DNA of 63,871 nucleotides from an archaeon (GCA_024276825.1 JAJRWI010000025.1:1-63871), one strand, 5' to 3'; positions 41,981 to 51,107 are shown, counted from the first letter of the stretch. The notes: generated by a model not told the origin, from the letters alone. Translations and numbers: made by a program.

Positions 41981-43267
41981 ATGAAGGTCTCTCTGAGCTA
42001 TGGGGATGAACATGTCGAAATTGAGATCCCTGAACGTAATTTGGCAGGCATTATCAAACCCAAGCAGATCAATGCAAAGAGCAACATTGCTGGTGAACTC
42101 GATCGTGTACTGAACAATCCGCATGGACCCATGATTGAGGAAGTTGCACGTGGCAAGAGTGTATGCGTTCTTGTTGAGGACCACACTAGGGACGAGCCGC
42201 ACAAGGAGATGATTGATGCGGTTGTTCCACGTCTTAGAGATGCAAATAGTGTGCAGTTTATCATAGCGACAGGGTCTCATGTGGTCGACCATCCCAAGAA
42301 TCATGAGATAGTGGCAATGATCAGGGAAGCTGCAAAGATGGCAAGGTTGGATAACTGGCGATTACTGATTCATGACTGTTATGGAGAGAACTTCATAGAC
42401 CTCGGAAAGACAAGCCGAGACACGCCAGTAGTAGTCAATCCAGCAGCTGTGGGCCATGATGCATATGTAGTCCTCGCAGACATGAAGGCACATTATTTTG
42501 CGGGATACTCAAACGCTCTCAAGGATTTCCTGCCTGGGATCTGTGCCTTTCAATCTATTGAGGCAAACCACTCTATGGCCCTCGATCCTAACTCGACATT
42601 TGGAAAGCATCCATTTCATCCCAGTCCAGAGAGAAGGGATAATCCCCTTGCTGATGATATGAGAGAGGCCACTGAGATCATAACTAAGGATGCCAAGGTG
42701 TTCACTCTGTCAACAGTGACCAGTGGAGGAAGGCTTGTCTGGGCAGATGCTGGAAGACTGGAGCCTGTGATAGCAGGAGGTATTGAAGTGTTGGATGAGA
42801 TTGCGAGTTTTATCATTACCCCCGTTTCCAGAATAATAGTAACTCCCGGAGGATACCCACAGGATAAGAGCCTCTATCATGCGCAGAGAAGCCTTGAACT
42901 CACAAAGAACGCGGTCAGTGATGGTGGAGAGATCCTGTTTCTCGCGGAGTGCAGGGACGGGGTTGCCCCAGAGTCAGCCATCGAGAACTTCTACAACAGA
43001 CTGACCGCACCACTGGACACTGTGATTGAGTCTATCAGTGGACAGTATCATCTGTACGAGCATAAGGCGTTCAAGTTTGCAGAACTGCTAAAGAGAGTAT
43101 CTGCAGTCAAGATGTATACGAAACTTGACCGAAAGACCGTTGAGGATGCACATCTGATAAAGGTGGATGACCCCCAAGCTGTTGTCGATCAATGGATTGC
43201 AGAAGACCCCGATGTCAAGATCCTTGTCTTGGACAAGGGCAACAAGCTTGCGGTCTATAGGGACTAG
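41981..43267 (+). CDS. larA: LarA-type nickel-dependent racemase/epimerase
   Basis: 428 aa from ATG 41981 with GAGGT 9 nt upstream. Family marks: VEDHTRDEP (the D-x-TR-x-x-P block), ATGSHVVDHPKNHEI (first cofactor His), LLIHDCYGEN, and MKAHYFAGYSNALKDFLPGI holding the histidine and the lysine that carries the nickel-pincer cofactor, followed by IEANHSM. LarA enzymes racemise lactate or related 2-hydroxyacids. The cofactor genes larB, larC and larE are not in this window, so they must be elsewhere if the enzyme is active. Ends overlapping the FGGY kinase gene. Confidence 0.87.
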   Translation: MKVSLSYGDEHVEIEIPERNLAGIIKPKQINAKSNIAGELDRVLNNPHGPMIEEVARGKSVCVLVEDHTRDEPHKEMIDAVVPRLRDANSVQFIIATGSHVVDHPKNHEIVAMIREAAKMARLDNWRLLIHDCYGENFIDLGKTSRDTPVVVNPAAVGHDAYVVLADMKAHYFAGYSNALKDFLPGICAFQSIEANHSMALDPNSTFGKHPFHPSPERRDNPLADDMREATEIITKDAKVFTLSTVTSGGRLVWADAGRLEPVIAGGIEVLDEIASFIITPVSRIIVTPGGYPQDKSLYHAQRSLELTKNAVSDGGEILFLAECRDGVAPESAIENFYNRLTAPLDTVIESISGQYHLYEHKAFKFAELLKRVSAVKMYTKLDRKTVEDAHLIKVDDPQAVVDQWIAEDPDVKILVLDKGNKLAVYRD

Positions 43268-44778
43268 TTCCAAGTCATTTCAGAGATTGCATTATACAGT
43301 GCCTTGTATCTCTCAAAGCCTCTGTCATATACATCACGATTTGCATCATTAGGCTTTAGACGTCGGCGCTCATGCACCATCACATCAGCAGCCTCGACCA
43401 TGGTCTTATAGATTCCAGCACCTTTGCACGCCAGTATTGCAGCACCGAGAGCAGTGGCCTCTTCAATCTCGGTCAATATGACAGGTATGTTGATCACATC
43501 CGACTGAATCTGCATCCAGACCTCACTTCTCGCTGCACCACCAGTGACCCTCAGTTCAGATGCTGGGAGTTTGAGGTCCTTCATCACATCAAGATTTGTC
43601 CGTATCTCATAAGCAACTCCTTCTAGAATCGCTCGCATCAGATGAGCACGAGTGTGTCCAAGTGCAAGCCCTGCAAAGACAGCCCTTGCCTGAGGGTTCC
43701 AATATGGTGCACCAGCACCGACAAAGTGGGGTATATGAATCACCCCTTCTGAACCTGCAGGAATTGTGTCTGCAGACTCTGTCATGATCTCATAAGGGTC
43801 CTTTCCGGCCTCCTCGGCATCCAGACACTCCTTCAGTCCAAGGTTGTCCCTGAACCATCTGAGGGCAGAGCCCGTAGTGAACATGCTGGCCTCAATCACA
43901 AAGGAGTCAGGAATCACATGTCTGGAGCACAGCACCCTGCGTGCAGGATCAAGACGCAGCTTCTTAGAGAATGCGAGCATGAATGTGCCAGTACCTGTTG
44001 TAGACTTGATAGAGCCCTCACGCACAACACCCACGCCAAGAGCTGCGCACTGTTGATCGCCACCACCAGCCACAACTGGAGTGCCTGCCTTGAGACCGCA
44101 TTCCTCAGAGGCTCTTTCCGAGACCTCTCCTACAACTGTCCCAGACTGAACTGCTCTTGGCAACTTCTCTTTGGGTACTCCTATTGCATCAAGGATCCTA
44201 TCAGACCATTGTGCCTTTTCAATATTGAATAACATGGTTCTGCTGGCATTGGAGAAGTCGGTGACGAGTTCACCGGTCAATCGATATAACACATAATCAT
44301 GAACCAGCAGAAACTTGTGAGTCTTGTCAAACACATCAGGCTGGTTCTCCTTGAGCCAGAGTATTTTTGGAGCTGAGAAGTATGGATCAACAGTCAGGCC
44401 AGTGATGGAATACACGGTCTCTAATGTGATATTGTCCCTGATCCACTCACACTGGGTGGTTGTTCTTCTGTCCTGCCAGACAATGGCATTATGTAGTGAT
44501 CTGCCACTCTCATCGATTGGCACGATGGTCTCTCGCTGATTAGTGATGCTGACTGCCACCACATCTTCGGGACTGGTTCCACCCTGTGAGAAACAATGTT
44601 TCATTGTAGAACAGGCAGACTCCCACCATTCTTCAGCTGACTGCTCCACCCAAGAGGGATGAGGATAGTGGCTTGAAAACTCCTCGTATGCCATTCTCAC
44701 AATCTTTCCAGATGTGTCAAAGAATATTGAACGAACTCCAGAGGTACCTACATCGATTGTCACTACAAGCTCCGTCAT
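43264..44778 (-). CDS. FGGY-family carbohydrate kinase (glycerol/xylulose kinase-like)
   Basis: 504 aa from ATG 44778 (frame open to 44829). VVTIDVGTSGVRSIFFDTSG is the phosphate-1 motif; SITNQRETIVPID and IVWQDRRTT are very like glycerol and xylulose kinases; GGGDQQCAALGVGVV is phosphate 2, and VTGGAARSEVWMQIQSDV is the adenosine motif. The NQRET and WQDRRT blocks are close to glycerol kinase, but the rest fits xylulokinase-type enzymes equally, so the substrate is open. It converges on larA with a 4-bp overlap. Confidence 0.88.
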   Translation of the reverse strand: MTELVVTIDVGTSGVRSIFFDTSGKIVRMAYEEFSSHYPHPSWVEQSAEEWWESACSTMKHCFSQGGTSPEDVVAVSITNQRETIVPIDESGRSLHNAIVWQDRRTTTQCEWIRDNITLETVYSITGLTVDPYFSAPKILWLKENQPDVFDKTHKFLLVHDYVLYRLTGELVTDFSNASRTMLFNIEKAQWSDRILDAIGVPKEKLPRAVQSGTVVGEVSERASEECGLKAGTPVVAGGGDQQCAALGVGVVREGSIKSTTGTGTFMLAFSKKLRLDPARRVLCSRHVIPDSFVIEASMFTTGSALRWFRDNLGLKECLDAEEAGKDPYEIMTESADTIPAGSEGVIHIPHFVGAGAPYWNPQARAVFAGLALGHTRAHLMRAILEGVAYEIRTNLDVMKDLKLPASELRVTGGAARSEVWMQIQSDVINIPVILTEIEEATALGAAILACKGAGIYKTMVEAADVMVHERRRLKPNDANRDVYDRGFERYKALYNAISEMTWN

Positions 44779-44825
44779 TAGAACCACATGTAGAACAAGC
44801 AATACCACGATTTGAAAGCTTCGAG

Positions 44826-45113
44826 TCATTCATTCTGTGCGATCTGATTCAGAAACTGTTCAATGTCAACTCGATCTCCAATGCATGCCCGCTTCAGCCT
44901 ACGATTTGACTTGATTCGTCGTTCCAATCGCAAGGCGTCACTCAGACTCTCACACTCGCGGAGATAGACAACAAATGCAGGGGGATGTGCCCTCAGATAT
45001 CTTGCTGAACGGGAATTCCCTGAGAGATGTTCACGGAACCTGCGGGCAGGATTGTTTGTGATGCCAGTATAATAGGTGCCATCAACAGTTTCGAGAATAT
45101 AGACAAAGACCAT
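44826..45113 (-). CDS. GIY-YIG domain protein (UPF0213 type)
   Basis: 95 aa from ATG 45113. VFVYILETVDGTYYTGITNN is the GIY-YIG core (VYIL and YTGIT), followed by PARRFREHLSG with the catalytic Arg and SARYLRAHPPAFVVYL; the Glu of the nuclease site is in LRLERRIKS. Single-domain members are widespread, with weak or unknown nuclease activity. The start at 45149 is possible but adds a non-conserved tail. Located 47 nt upstream of the FGGY kinase on the same strand. Confidence 0.87.
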   Translation of the reverse strand: MVFVYILETVDGTYYTGITNNPARRFREHLSGNSRSARYLRAHPPAFVVYLRECESLSDALRLERRIKSNRRLKRACIGDRVDIEQFLNQIAQNE

Positions 45114-45269
45114 ATGTTCCGCCTTGCATCTATGAGTACTGTGTGTCATTAAAGTTGTTGTAATGCACTCGTATCAATCATTGATAAGACTAGGCAAGAA
45201 TCGACTTTGAGATATCAAAAGTGTACAGAATTCCAGCTGATATATATCGCATCAGCGAACATAATGTGA

Positions 45270-45544
45270 TGGGCGTTCGAGCATGCTACAAGAGAGGGAT
45301 TCGTCACAGTCCCGATTCTGGCCATTGACATTTTTTGGAGTGTCATCAGTGATCTTCGCAGATCTGTTGTTCAATTCAGAAGCTGTTTGGAGTGTTCATC
45401 GTAATCAGCATTCTCTGGTCGCAAATAGTTGGAGTTGTGATACTGCTCTTCATTATTTTCTATCTATCGATGATCGTGGCAGGTCCCTTTCTCTTTCTGC
45501 GATCAGTCTACAGAGTCATCAGGTCAATACTACAGAGTCGATGA
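45270..45544 (+). pseudogene. probable frameshifted small membrane-protein gene
   Basis: No single frame explains this stretch. One frame (45270 on) reads REGFVTVPILAIDIFWSVIS and DLRRSVVQF before a stop at 45402-45404. Another frame then gives LFGVFIVISILWSQIVGVVI, LLFIIFYLSMIVAG and PFLFLRSVYRVIRSILQSR to TGA 45542-45544. Together they look like a three-helix membrane protein with basic ends, split by a frameshift near 45380; a start codon for the first part is also missing. A TATA-like GATATATATCGC lies at 45238-45249. The intact genes that follow are also membrane proteins. Confidence 0.42.
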
Positions 45545-45591
45545 GCTTTTGTAATGGATTGTTATCTGTATGAGTACGAAGTGATGAGAAG

Positions 45592-45771
45592 ATGGGACTG
45601 ACTCATGACTTGCTGCCAGTATCAGCAATTGCACTTGTTATCATCGCGATGGTGAGTGTTGATGTTCTGATAATTGGAGACCCCTATAGAGCGATCTCAG
45701 CGATTCCAATAGTCCTGTTTCTATTGGTATGGGCGGCCGCAACATTCAAGGTCAGGAGGAGAGGTCAATGA
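45592..45771 (+). CDS. 59-aa two-helix membrane protein
   Basis: Begins ATG 45592 and ends TGA 45769-45771. Two hydrophobic helices, LLPVSAIALVIIAMVSVDVL and AISAIPIVLFLLVWAAATF, and a basic end KVRRRGQ, so the C-terminus is probably inside. Its stop overlaps the ATG of the CruF-like gene (ATGA), and its last codons contain that gene's AGGAGGAG ribosome-binding site, so the pair is translationally coupled. No family recognised. Confidence 0.65.
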   Translation: MGLTHDLLPVSAIALVIIAMVSVDVLIIGDPYRAISAIPIVLFLLVWAAATFKVRRRGQ

Positions 45772-46400
45772 CTGCAATAATCGTCACTCTGGCGGTCATG
45801 ATTGGCTGCATTCCATGCATTGTTCACAGTCTAAAAGAACATGGTCAGTGGCCCACAATCGCTTTCTTTACGGGTGGTTTCATCTTCGGAATAGTTCGGG
45901 AGAACATTGTTGCCCTCATGCCCGGGATGTACACATATCCGAATCACCCATTGTATATCGGAGCGGCACCACTGATGATGGGATTCGGTTGGTCCGCATC
46001 GTTCTATGCCTGCTGGATGGTGAGTAAGCGGATAATCGAGGCTTTCGCCCCTCACTTCAAGGATAGCAGACTTGCAGTCTCGTTTTTGACAGCAGTTGGT
46101 ACGGCCCTTTTGTCATTGCCTGTTGAGATTGCGGCAGGCGCCCCTGAAACCTCATGGTGGATCTGGCCTGCTGAAGCGATTTCAGTGTGGTACGAGATGC
46201 CGCCAATAGTTCCCTTTGGCTGGGGAGGTGCAGCATTCATCTTTGTGTTTATGTTTATCTGGCTGATGGACAAAATCAAGAGCCCAAAGAGAGCTGCTGT
46301 CTTTTTTGTATTTGGGGGTTCAGTCAGTGCAATCTTCATCCATCTGATCTATGTTGTCACAGTGAGAGGAGTTATAGTGCTCTTGCTGAATCCAATTTGA
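45768..46400 (+). CDS. polytopic membrane protein, CruF-like (carotenoid biosynthesis, DUF422)
   Basis: 210 aa from ATG 45768, with AGGAGGAG just upstream. About six helices. MPGMYTYPNHPLYIGAAPLM and GFGWSASFYACWMV resemble the P-G-x-Y-x-Y and P-x-x-W-G-W/F blocks of CruF-type carotenoid hydratases (bacterioruberin route), and the preserved Glu in GFIFGIVREN and the Pro/Trp-rich segment SWWIWPAEAISVWYEMPP also fit. Other lipid-modifying membrane enzymes remain possible. It is the last gene of a run of membrane-protein genes. No other carotenoid gene is in the window. Confidence 0.55.
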   Translation: MTAIIVTLAVMIGCIPCIVHSLKEHGQWPTIAFFTGGFIFGIVRENIVALMPGMYTYPNHPLYIGAAPLMMGFGWSASFYACWMVSKRIIEAFAPHFKDSRLAVSFLTAVGTALLSLPVEIAAGAPETSWWIWPAEAISVWYEMPPIVPFGWGGAAFIFVFMFIWLMDKIKSPKRAAVFFVFGGSVSAIFIHLIYVVTVRGVIVLLLNPI

Positions 46401-46438
46401 ACAATAAAGTTCAGTACCATCCGAAACAAAGGCTTAAA

Positions 46439-46624
46439 ATGTGCCCACTGCCGTTCCTGGAAGGACAGGAATATTATGTCCAAGAATGTCCAACTTACAA
46501 TGAACGGTTCTGCTTCATTGGGGCTGGGTTCCAATTCAGCAATGGCATCATACCTGTTACATCTGGGTCTATAGTGATGGATAGTGGACAACTAGCTATG
46601 CCTAATAATACAATATCCATTTGA
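46439..46624 (+). CDS. small ORF overlapping repeat copy C, doubtful
   Basis: 61 codons from ATG 46439: MCPLPFLEGQEYYVQECP, then TYNERFCFIGAG and a Gly/Ser-rich end. The part that lies within the repeat is also readable in copy B (PFQEGLDSDFQECPTYNER), which could mean a shared coding segment or chance. Three cysteines (C2, C17, C25) give no complete metal site. No ribosome-binding site. I list it because it is the only plus-strand frame here; it may not be translated. Confidence 0.25.
   Translation: MCPLPFLEGQEYYVQECPTYNERFCFIGAGFQFSNGIIPVTSGSIVMDSGQLAMPNNTISI
46449..46507. repeat. dispersed repeat, partial copy C (about 58 bp, inverted)
   Basis: TGCCGTTCCTGGAAGGAC to CCAACTTACAATGAACGG matches the left 57 bp of copies A (13787) and B (61300) in the opposite orientation, and stops at the same terminal base as they do. 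The rest of the repeat is absent. A tandem TGTCCAAGAATGTCCAA is kept here and in copy A. Confidence 0.7.
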
Positions 46625-46635
46625 AACAGGTGTTT

Positions 46636-47252
46636 ATGGTGAAACTTAATGCAATCCTTAATAGCCTCATTCTTTTTCTTATTTTCACAACACCTGTTTC
46701 GTTTCCTTTTTTCCTCTTCATTCGAGTTCAAATCATATTCTCTCGCAAGGCACTTACTTTGAATACCTTTTTCAATTTAGACATCTTGAGTTTCTAAACT
46801 CTACTCGAATTGACACCCTCTCTTATCAACCACTCAGTCAAACAATTCGAGTATCAAATGCCTTGTACCAAGGTTTGGTGTATAAAGGATCAAATAAAAA
46901 GAATATTCAAACAACATTATTAATGCCCATACCAGTACCATACGATGTCTATTTACTGACTTCTGATGACCTTGTCAGCCGCATAAGAATTGGCAATCTT
47001 GAGAACATCACTCCAATTTATGTTGGCCATTCCAACTCAAAATTATCCTTTGACATATTCCTAAACGAAACTTGTACTTATGGTGTGTTGTTAAGCACAG
47101 AATCGAATGAGTCGATTGAAATTCTCTTAATGATTAGTTCAATCATTCCTCATATAACTCTCTTTTTCACTGGATTAGTGATTTTTTCAATTTCTATTAT
47201 TATAATATTAATCAGAAGAATGACCGGTCGAAAACAGGCATTGCAGAAATAG
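46636..47252 (+). pseudogene. signal-peptide membrane protein with a frameshift in a T run
   Basis: From ATG 46636 the frame gives MVKLNAILNSLILFLIFTTP and VSF, a signal peptide, then goes wrong at the T6 run 46707-46712. One more T would join it to the open frame that follows: PLHSSSNHILSQGTYFEYLF, TLSYQPLSQTIRVSNALYQG and on through PIPVPYDVYLLTSDDL to a C-terminal helix (LFFTGLVIFSISIIIILI) before RRMTGRK. The restored protein would be about 205 aa, exported and anchored. AT-rich. Either a real frameshift or a homopolymer sequencing error. No family recognised. Confidence 0.62.
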
Positions 47253-47411
47253 GTGTGCTCACATGTTCCTAATGCCTAGCCAGAAGCATATGGAATCCCG
47301 ATTATTCTATTGTGCATGTCTTTCAAATTGATATTAACCCATGAAGAATAAACATAGCTCATGCTAAGGCAATAGTGATAGTTTAATAGAATAAATTCTC
47401 AATGAGTATTG

Positions 47412-47813
47412 ATGACAGCTGAAGACTCGTTGAAAGTTATAATTGAGAGAGCTAAAAAAGATGAAGACATTTTGGCAGTTGTAGTCTATGGTAGTTATGC
47501 TAGACATGAGGATTACAATGACATTGATGTGAGTCTTGCTCTTTGCAAATCCAAAGTTGGAAAGATCAACTCCCTCAAGAAAGAGATAGAATACTCAGAA
47601 CCAGGTCTGGATGTTCATATTTTTCAAGACTTACCCCTTTACATACAGGCTCGCGTACTTGAAGAGGGGATTATTTACCATGTGAAGAATGAAGATGAGT
47701 ACTACGACCTTGTTTTCTACACATTACGAGTATGGGGAGACTTCAGACCACGATTTGAGATGATTCTTGAAGGTGTACTGCATGGATCAGAGAGTTCTAG
47801 TGAAGTTGGATGA
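47412..47813 (+). CDS. mntA: minimal nucleotidyltransferase (MntA-type antitoxin)
   Basis: 133 aa from ATG 47412. VVVYGSYARHEDYNDIDVSL carries the nucleotidyltransferase GS motif and the D-x-D metal pair, with the short eight-residue spacing common in archaeal members; the third Asp is in GLDVHIF. In MNT/HEPN modules this enzyme AMPylates a tyrosine of the HEPN toxin to inactivate it. The 3' end overlaps the HEPN gene start by 32 bp. AT-rich patch of toxin-antitoxin genes. Confidence 0.85.
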   Translation: MTAEDSLKVIIERAKKDEDILAVVVYGSYARHEDYNDIDVSLALCKSKVGKINSLKKEIEYSEPGLDVHIFQDLPLYIQARVLEEGIIYHVKNEDEYYDLVFYTLRVWGDFRPRFEMILEGVLHGSESSSEVG

Positions 47814-48198
47814 ACTTAATCAATTGTATACTGAATTGCATGATACACTTCCAAAGACCTTGGATGAGTATCTAAAATCTAAAATTATTCGGCGAGCCAT
47901 CGAACGTCTTATCCAAATTACGATTGAGTGTGTAATTGATATTTGCTCAATACTCGTAAAAGAATTACAATTAGGTGTCCCACATATAGATGAAGATATA
48001 TTTTTGAAGTTGGAAGACGTAGTTTATGACCAAGATACAATTGACGTATTAAGAAATATGAAACGTTTTCGAAATAGAATTGTTCATCGATATAGTGCTC
48101 TGAATGATGAACAAATTTATTCACTCACGAAGATTCTACTACCAGATGTTTCAAGCTTCATTCAAAAAACTCGTGAGTTCATACAGATGAATAACTAG
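47782..48198 (+). CDS. hepT: HEPN-domain toxin (HepT-type)
   Basis: 138 aa from ATG 47782, with GAAGGTG upstream. All-helical; the RNase motif RNRIVHRY (R-x4-H-x-Y) is intact, including the tyrosine that MntA-type partners AMPylate. IIRRAIERLIQITIECVIDI is the family dimer helix and LPKTLDEYLKSK the N-terminal helix. Toxin that cleaves RNA when released. Overlaps the mntA-like gene, toxin second. Both genes appear complete, unlike the vapBC pair at 5.4 kb. Confidence 0.87.
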   Translation: MDQRVLVKLDELNQLYTELHDTLPKTLDEYLKSKIIRRAIERLIQITIECVIDICSILVKELQLGVPHIDEDIFLKLEDVVYDQDTIDVLRNMKRFRNRIVHRYSALNDEQIYSLTKILLPDVSSFIQKTREFIQMNN

Positions 48199-48211
48199 AT
48201 CTGTCATGATT

Positions 48212-50023
48212 TCAGACAATTGAGCTTAGACCGAGAAGGTCAAGGGTTTCTTTATCGGGCACGCCATTCTTGTCATAGCCCCTTAACTCATAGTACTTGT
48301 CCAGACTCCTCTCGAAGTCCTCCTTGCTGATGAAGGATCTCATTCCCTCTGTGGGTCCTGAGGTGTGGGGTTCCCAGAGTCGAGGTGGCAATCTATCATC
48401 CTTTCTTGTCAGTCCCTCTCGAATATTGAACATTCTACCAAGGGTGTCTACCCTCCTTGCGAAGAGCTTGGCACTCTTCTCATCAAACTCCAGACCTGTT
48501 GCTGCATTAAGGAGCTTGATCTTAGTCTCATGAGTCAATGGAATGTGATATGTGAAATGACAGACTACGAGGGAGTCTGTGAGAATCTTCTGGTCACGTG
48601 CATCAATCATTGACTCAACAACATCCAGTGCAGAGGCATTCGGGATCTCATTTGTTTGAGGCCAGCCCCTCAAATGGCTTGCCCCCACATTGGCTGTGGC
48701 ATATGAGAGTCCAAGGCCTTTCTTTCCGCGGGGGTCCCACGCTGGCAACTCAAGCCCCTTTACATGAACCGCGAACTTTTCACTGCCCTTTCCGATTCTC
48801 TCAGCAGCCTTTCTAACACCATCAGCAAAAATCTCTCCAATGCCCTCTCGATGAGCCATCATTCGCAGCAACCAGACTGCCAAGCCATAATCACCAAATG
48901 AAGTCTTAAAATTGTAGTCCTCCTCAGTTAGGACTCCCTCTTCAAACAGCTCCATTACAAAGCCAATTGTGCTTCCTGCGCTGATTGTGTCGAGTCCAAG
49001 CTCATCGCACATGTAGTTCAGCTTGAGGACTGCCTGCGGGTCTGATATGCCCGTGTTTCCACCAAGGAGTCCAAGACTCTCATACTCTATGCAGGACTCG
49101 ACCTCTCTGCCTGGGTCATCGGGGTCCTCTGTCTTGAAGGCGTGAGTGCATCTCATCACACAATGTGGACAGGAGTTGTGAGCTCCAAGTCCCCACTTCT
49201 CTACCATGGTCTCTGGAGTGATTCCTTCGTAGTCATCAAAGAAGCCGGTCTGATAGTTTCGAGTTGGAAACGTCCCCATATTGTTCGAGACCTCAACCAA
49301 GAACGGAGTCCCATACTTCTTGAAGAGGGCGTTCTTCTTCTCCTTCCAGGTGTTTGCGACCTGCCTGTTGATCTCACGAATTGTGTCAATATCCGCAGCA
49401 TCCATGCTCTTAGTCCCCCTTGCCACCACTGCCTTGAGGTTCTTTGAGCCCATGACCGCTCCAGTGCCGCCGCGACCTGTCTGATGAGCAATGTCGCAGC
49501 ATCCCGTTGCGATACGACTTAAGTTCTCACCTGCAGGACCGATAGTATATACAGAATTCCCCTCATCATGCAACTCGCTGGTTGTCTCATGGACTCCCTT
49601 CCCCCAGAGATGACTAGCGCTCTCAATTGTCACAGAATCATCATCTATTTTCAGATAGACTGGTTCATCAGCCTCTCCCGTCACGCAGACTGCATCATAT
49701 CCCGCCCTCTTGATCTCCCTGCCCAGTGCCCCGCCACAGTGCGAGTCTATGATGTAGCCAGAGAGCGGCGATTTGGTGACCATTGCCCATCGGCCGACAT
49801 TTGGTGCGGGTAGACCCTGCAATGGACCTGTAAGAAAGATCAGGATATTTTCAGGTCCCAATGGGTCTATTCCAGCTCTCAAGTTCTTGTAGAGCAGATA
49901 GGTTCCAAGCCCTTTTCCGCCAATGAAGTTCTCATATACTCTCTTGCCTACGCTATTTTCCTCAATCTTGTTCTTTGCAAGATCAACCCATAGAATTCGG
50001 TCATTCCATCCATGTATCATCAT
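48212..50023 (-). CDS. aor: tungsten-dependent aldehyde:ferredoxin oxidoreductase family enzyme
   Basis: 603 aa; ATG 50023 or 50020, GAGGT just upstream. N-terminal domain ILWVDLAKNKIEE and YENFIGGKGLGTYLL; pterin-binding segments GPLQGLPAPNVGRWAM and GPAGENLSRIATGC; [4Fe-4S] ligands CPHCVMRC (three Cys) with the fourth in VESCIEYESLG; second pterin site GLELPAWDPRGKKGLGLSYA. Oxidises an aldehyde or glyceraldehyde-like substrate to acid with reduction of ferredoxin. Length fits AOR/FOR. Substrate not known. A single gene in a region of toxin-antitoxin loci. Confidence 0.92.
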   Translation of the reverse strand: MMIHGWNDRILWVDLAKNKIEENSVGKRVYENFIGGKGLGTYLLYKNLRAGIDPLGPENILIFLTGPLQGLPAPNVGRWAMVTKSPLSGYIIDSHCGGALGREIKRAGYDAVCVTGEADEPVYLKIDDDSVTIESASHLWGKGVHETTSELHDEGNSVYTIGPAGENLSRIATGCCDIAHQTGRGGTGAVMGSKNLKAVVARGTKSMDAADIDTIREINRQVANTWKEKKNALFKKYGTPFLVEVSNNMGTFPTRNYQTGFFDDYEGITPETMVEKWGLGAHNSCPHCVMRCTHAFKTEDPDDPGREVESCIEYESLGLLGGNTGISDPQAVLKLNYMCDELGLDTISAGSTIGFVMELFEEGVLTEEDYNFKTSFGDYGLAVWLLRMMAHREGIGEIFADGVRKAAERIGKGSEKFAVHVKGLELPAWDPRGKKGLGLSYATANVGASHLRGWPQTNEIPNASALDVVESMIDARDQKILTDSLVVCHFTYHIPLTHETKIKLLNAATGLEFDEKSAKLFARRVDTLGRMFNIREGLTRKDDRLPPRLWEPHTSGPTEGMRSFISKEDFERSLDKYYELRGYDKNGVPDKETLDLLGLSSIV

Positions 50024-50186
50024 GATACCTCTGCTGATTGCAATTCAGTCAATCCCATTAGAAGTATAAATAGTAATCTTCAAGATTTCGGTTTCAATGG
50101 ATTGATTAGACCTCAAATATTTCTTACTTCATTCATCAATGCAAAAGTTAATGTATACAAAATATTCTATTGTATGCGAACCAACA

Positions 50187-50501
50187 ATGGAAACAATAAC
50201 CGCAAGATTGCCTGACAAGATGATAAAGATACTAAACACGCTTGTGAAGGAGGAAATGGTTGACAGGTCTGAATTAATACGTCGGATACTAGAGATTGGA
50301 TTACGTGAGTTTTTGATTAGACGAGCCCTAATCGCATATCAGGAGAGAAAAGTATCGTTGTGGAGAGCAGCTGATATGGCGGGAGTCACATTGAGAGAAA
50401 TGATTGAGGCTGCAAATCAAGCATTAATTCCAATCTCATATGACCTTGATGATTTGGAGCGTGACCTCGCAATTGTCAAAAAGCAAAACAGTCGTGAGTA
50501 A
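50187..50501 (+). CDS. UPF0175-type antitoxin
   Basis: 104 aa from ATG 50187. N-terminal ribbon-helix-helix METITARLPDKMIKILNTLV, VDRSELIRRILEIGLREF, then the UPF0175 helix-turn-helix part LIAYQERKVSLWRAADMAGV, TLREMIEAANQAL. DNA-binding antitoxin that would repress its own operon. GTATACAAAATATTC at 50153-50167 is a fitting TATA region for a near-leaderless transcript. The stop overlaps the PIN toxin gene. Confidence 0.82.
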   Translation: METITARLPDKMIKILNTLVKEEMVDRSELIRRILEIGLREFLIRRALIAYQERKVSLWRAADMAGVTLREMIEAANQALIPISYDLDDLERDLAIVKKQNSRE

Positions 50502-50988
50502 TGCGACACCGCTGATTTACCTGGCCAAAGTGGGCATGCTCCATGTTCTCAAGATTGTATTCAGCCATATATGCATTGTTCGTGAGGTGTTCCAAGAAGT
50601 CTGTGAAGTCATAAAGACACCAGATGGTCTTCTTGTGAGTGAAGCAGTCAAATCGGGATGGATAGAAGTAAAGCCACAAAAGAAGTCCGCAAAGAAACTT
50701 GCAAAGCATGCTGGAATTCATGTGGGAGAAGCCTCATCAATAGTCCTTGCTAAGTCCTTGAATGCTCTGTTGATAATTGATGACAAGATGGGTAGAACCG
50801 TTGCAGAAATGATGGGGGTTGAATGCATCGGAACCATGGGCATCTTGCTGAAGGCATTGAATAACTCATTGCTGACTCTTGATGAGTTCAAAGCCATATT
50901 AGATCGAATGATAGCAATTGGATCTAGACTTGATGTGAGAGTTTATTCAGAAATCATTGAGTTAGCCAAGAAAATTTCAAGGGAGTGA
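50473..50988 (+). CDS. PIN-domain toxin (DUF3368 type)
   Basis: 171 aa from TTG 50473 (GTG 50494 is the other likely start). VVSNATPLIYLAKVGML is the N-terminus of DUF3368 PIN proteins, with REVFQEVCEVI (acidic), GEASSIVLAKSLNALLIIDD and DKMGRTVAEMMGVE giving the catalytic carboxylates. The first PIN position is Asn (SNATPL) rather than Asp, as in this subfamily. Forms a pair with the UPF0175 antitoxin, a well-known combination. Reads as intact. Confidence 0.83.
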   Translation: MSKSKTVVSNATPLIYLAKVGMLHVLKIVFSHICIVREVFQEVCEVIKTPDGLLVSEAVKSGWIEVKPQKKSAKKLAKHAGIHVGEASSIVLAKSLNALLIIDDKMGRTVAEMMGVECIGTMGILLKALNNSLLTLDEFKAILDRMIAIGSRLDVRVYSEIIELAKKISRE

Positions 50989-51107
50989 GTTAGTCTTCGC
51001 TTTGTTCATTGGGAGCTACTTGACCGGTTGTTTTCGCAGAGCTAATCTATAATCTGACAGGAGTTCGGTTCAAGTGTGATGGCATGCCAAGTATTATAAG
51101 GTAATTT

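Noticed and set aside
45283..45573. 96-codon frame as a real gene
   Set aside because: Its second half lacks the hydrophobic pattern present in another frame, so I treat the stretch as a frameshifted membrane gene.
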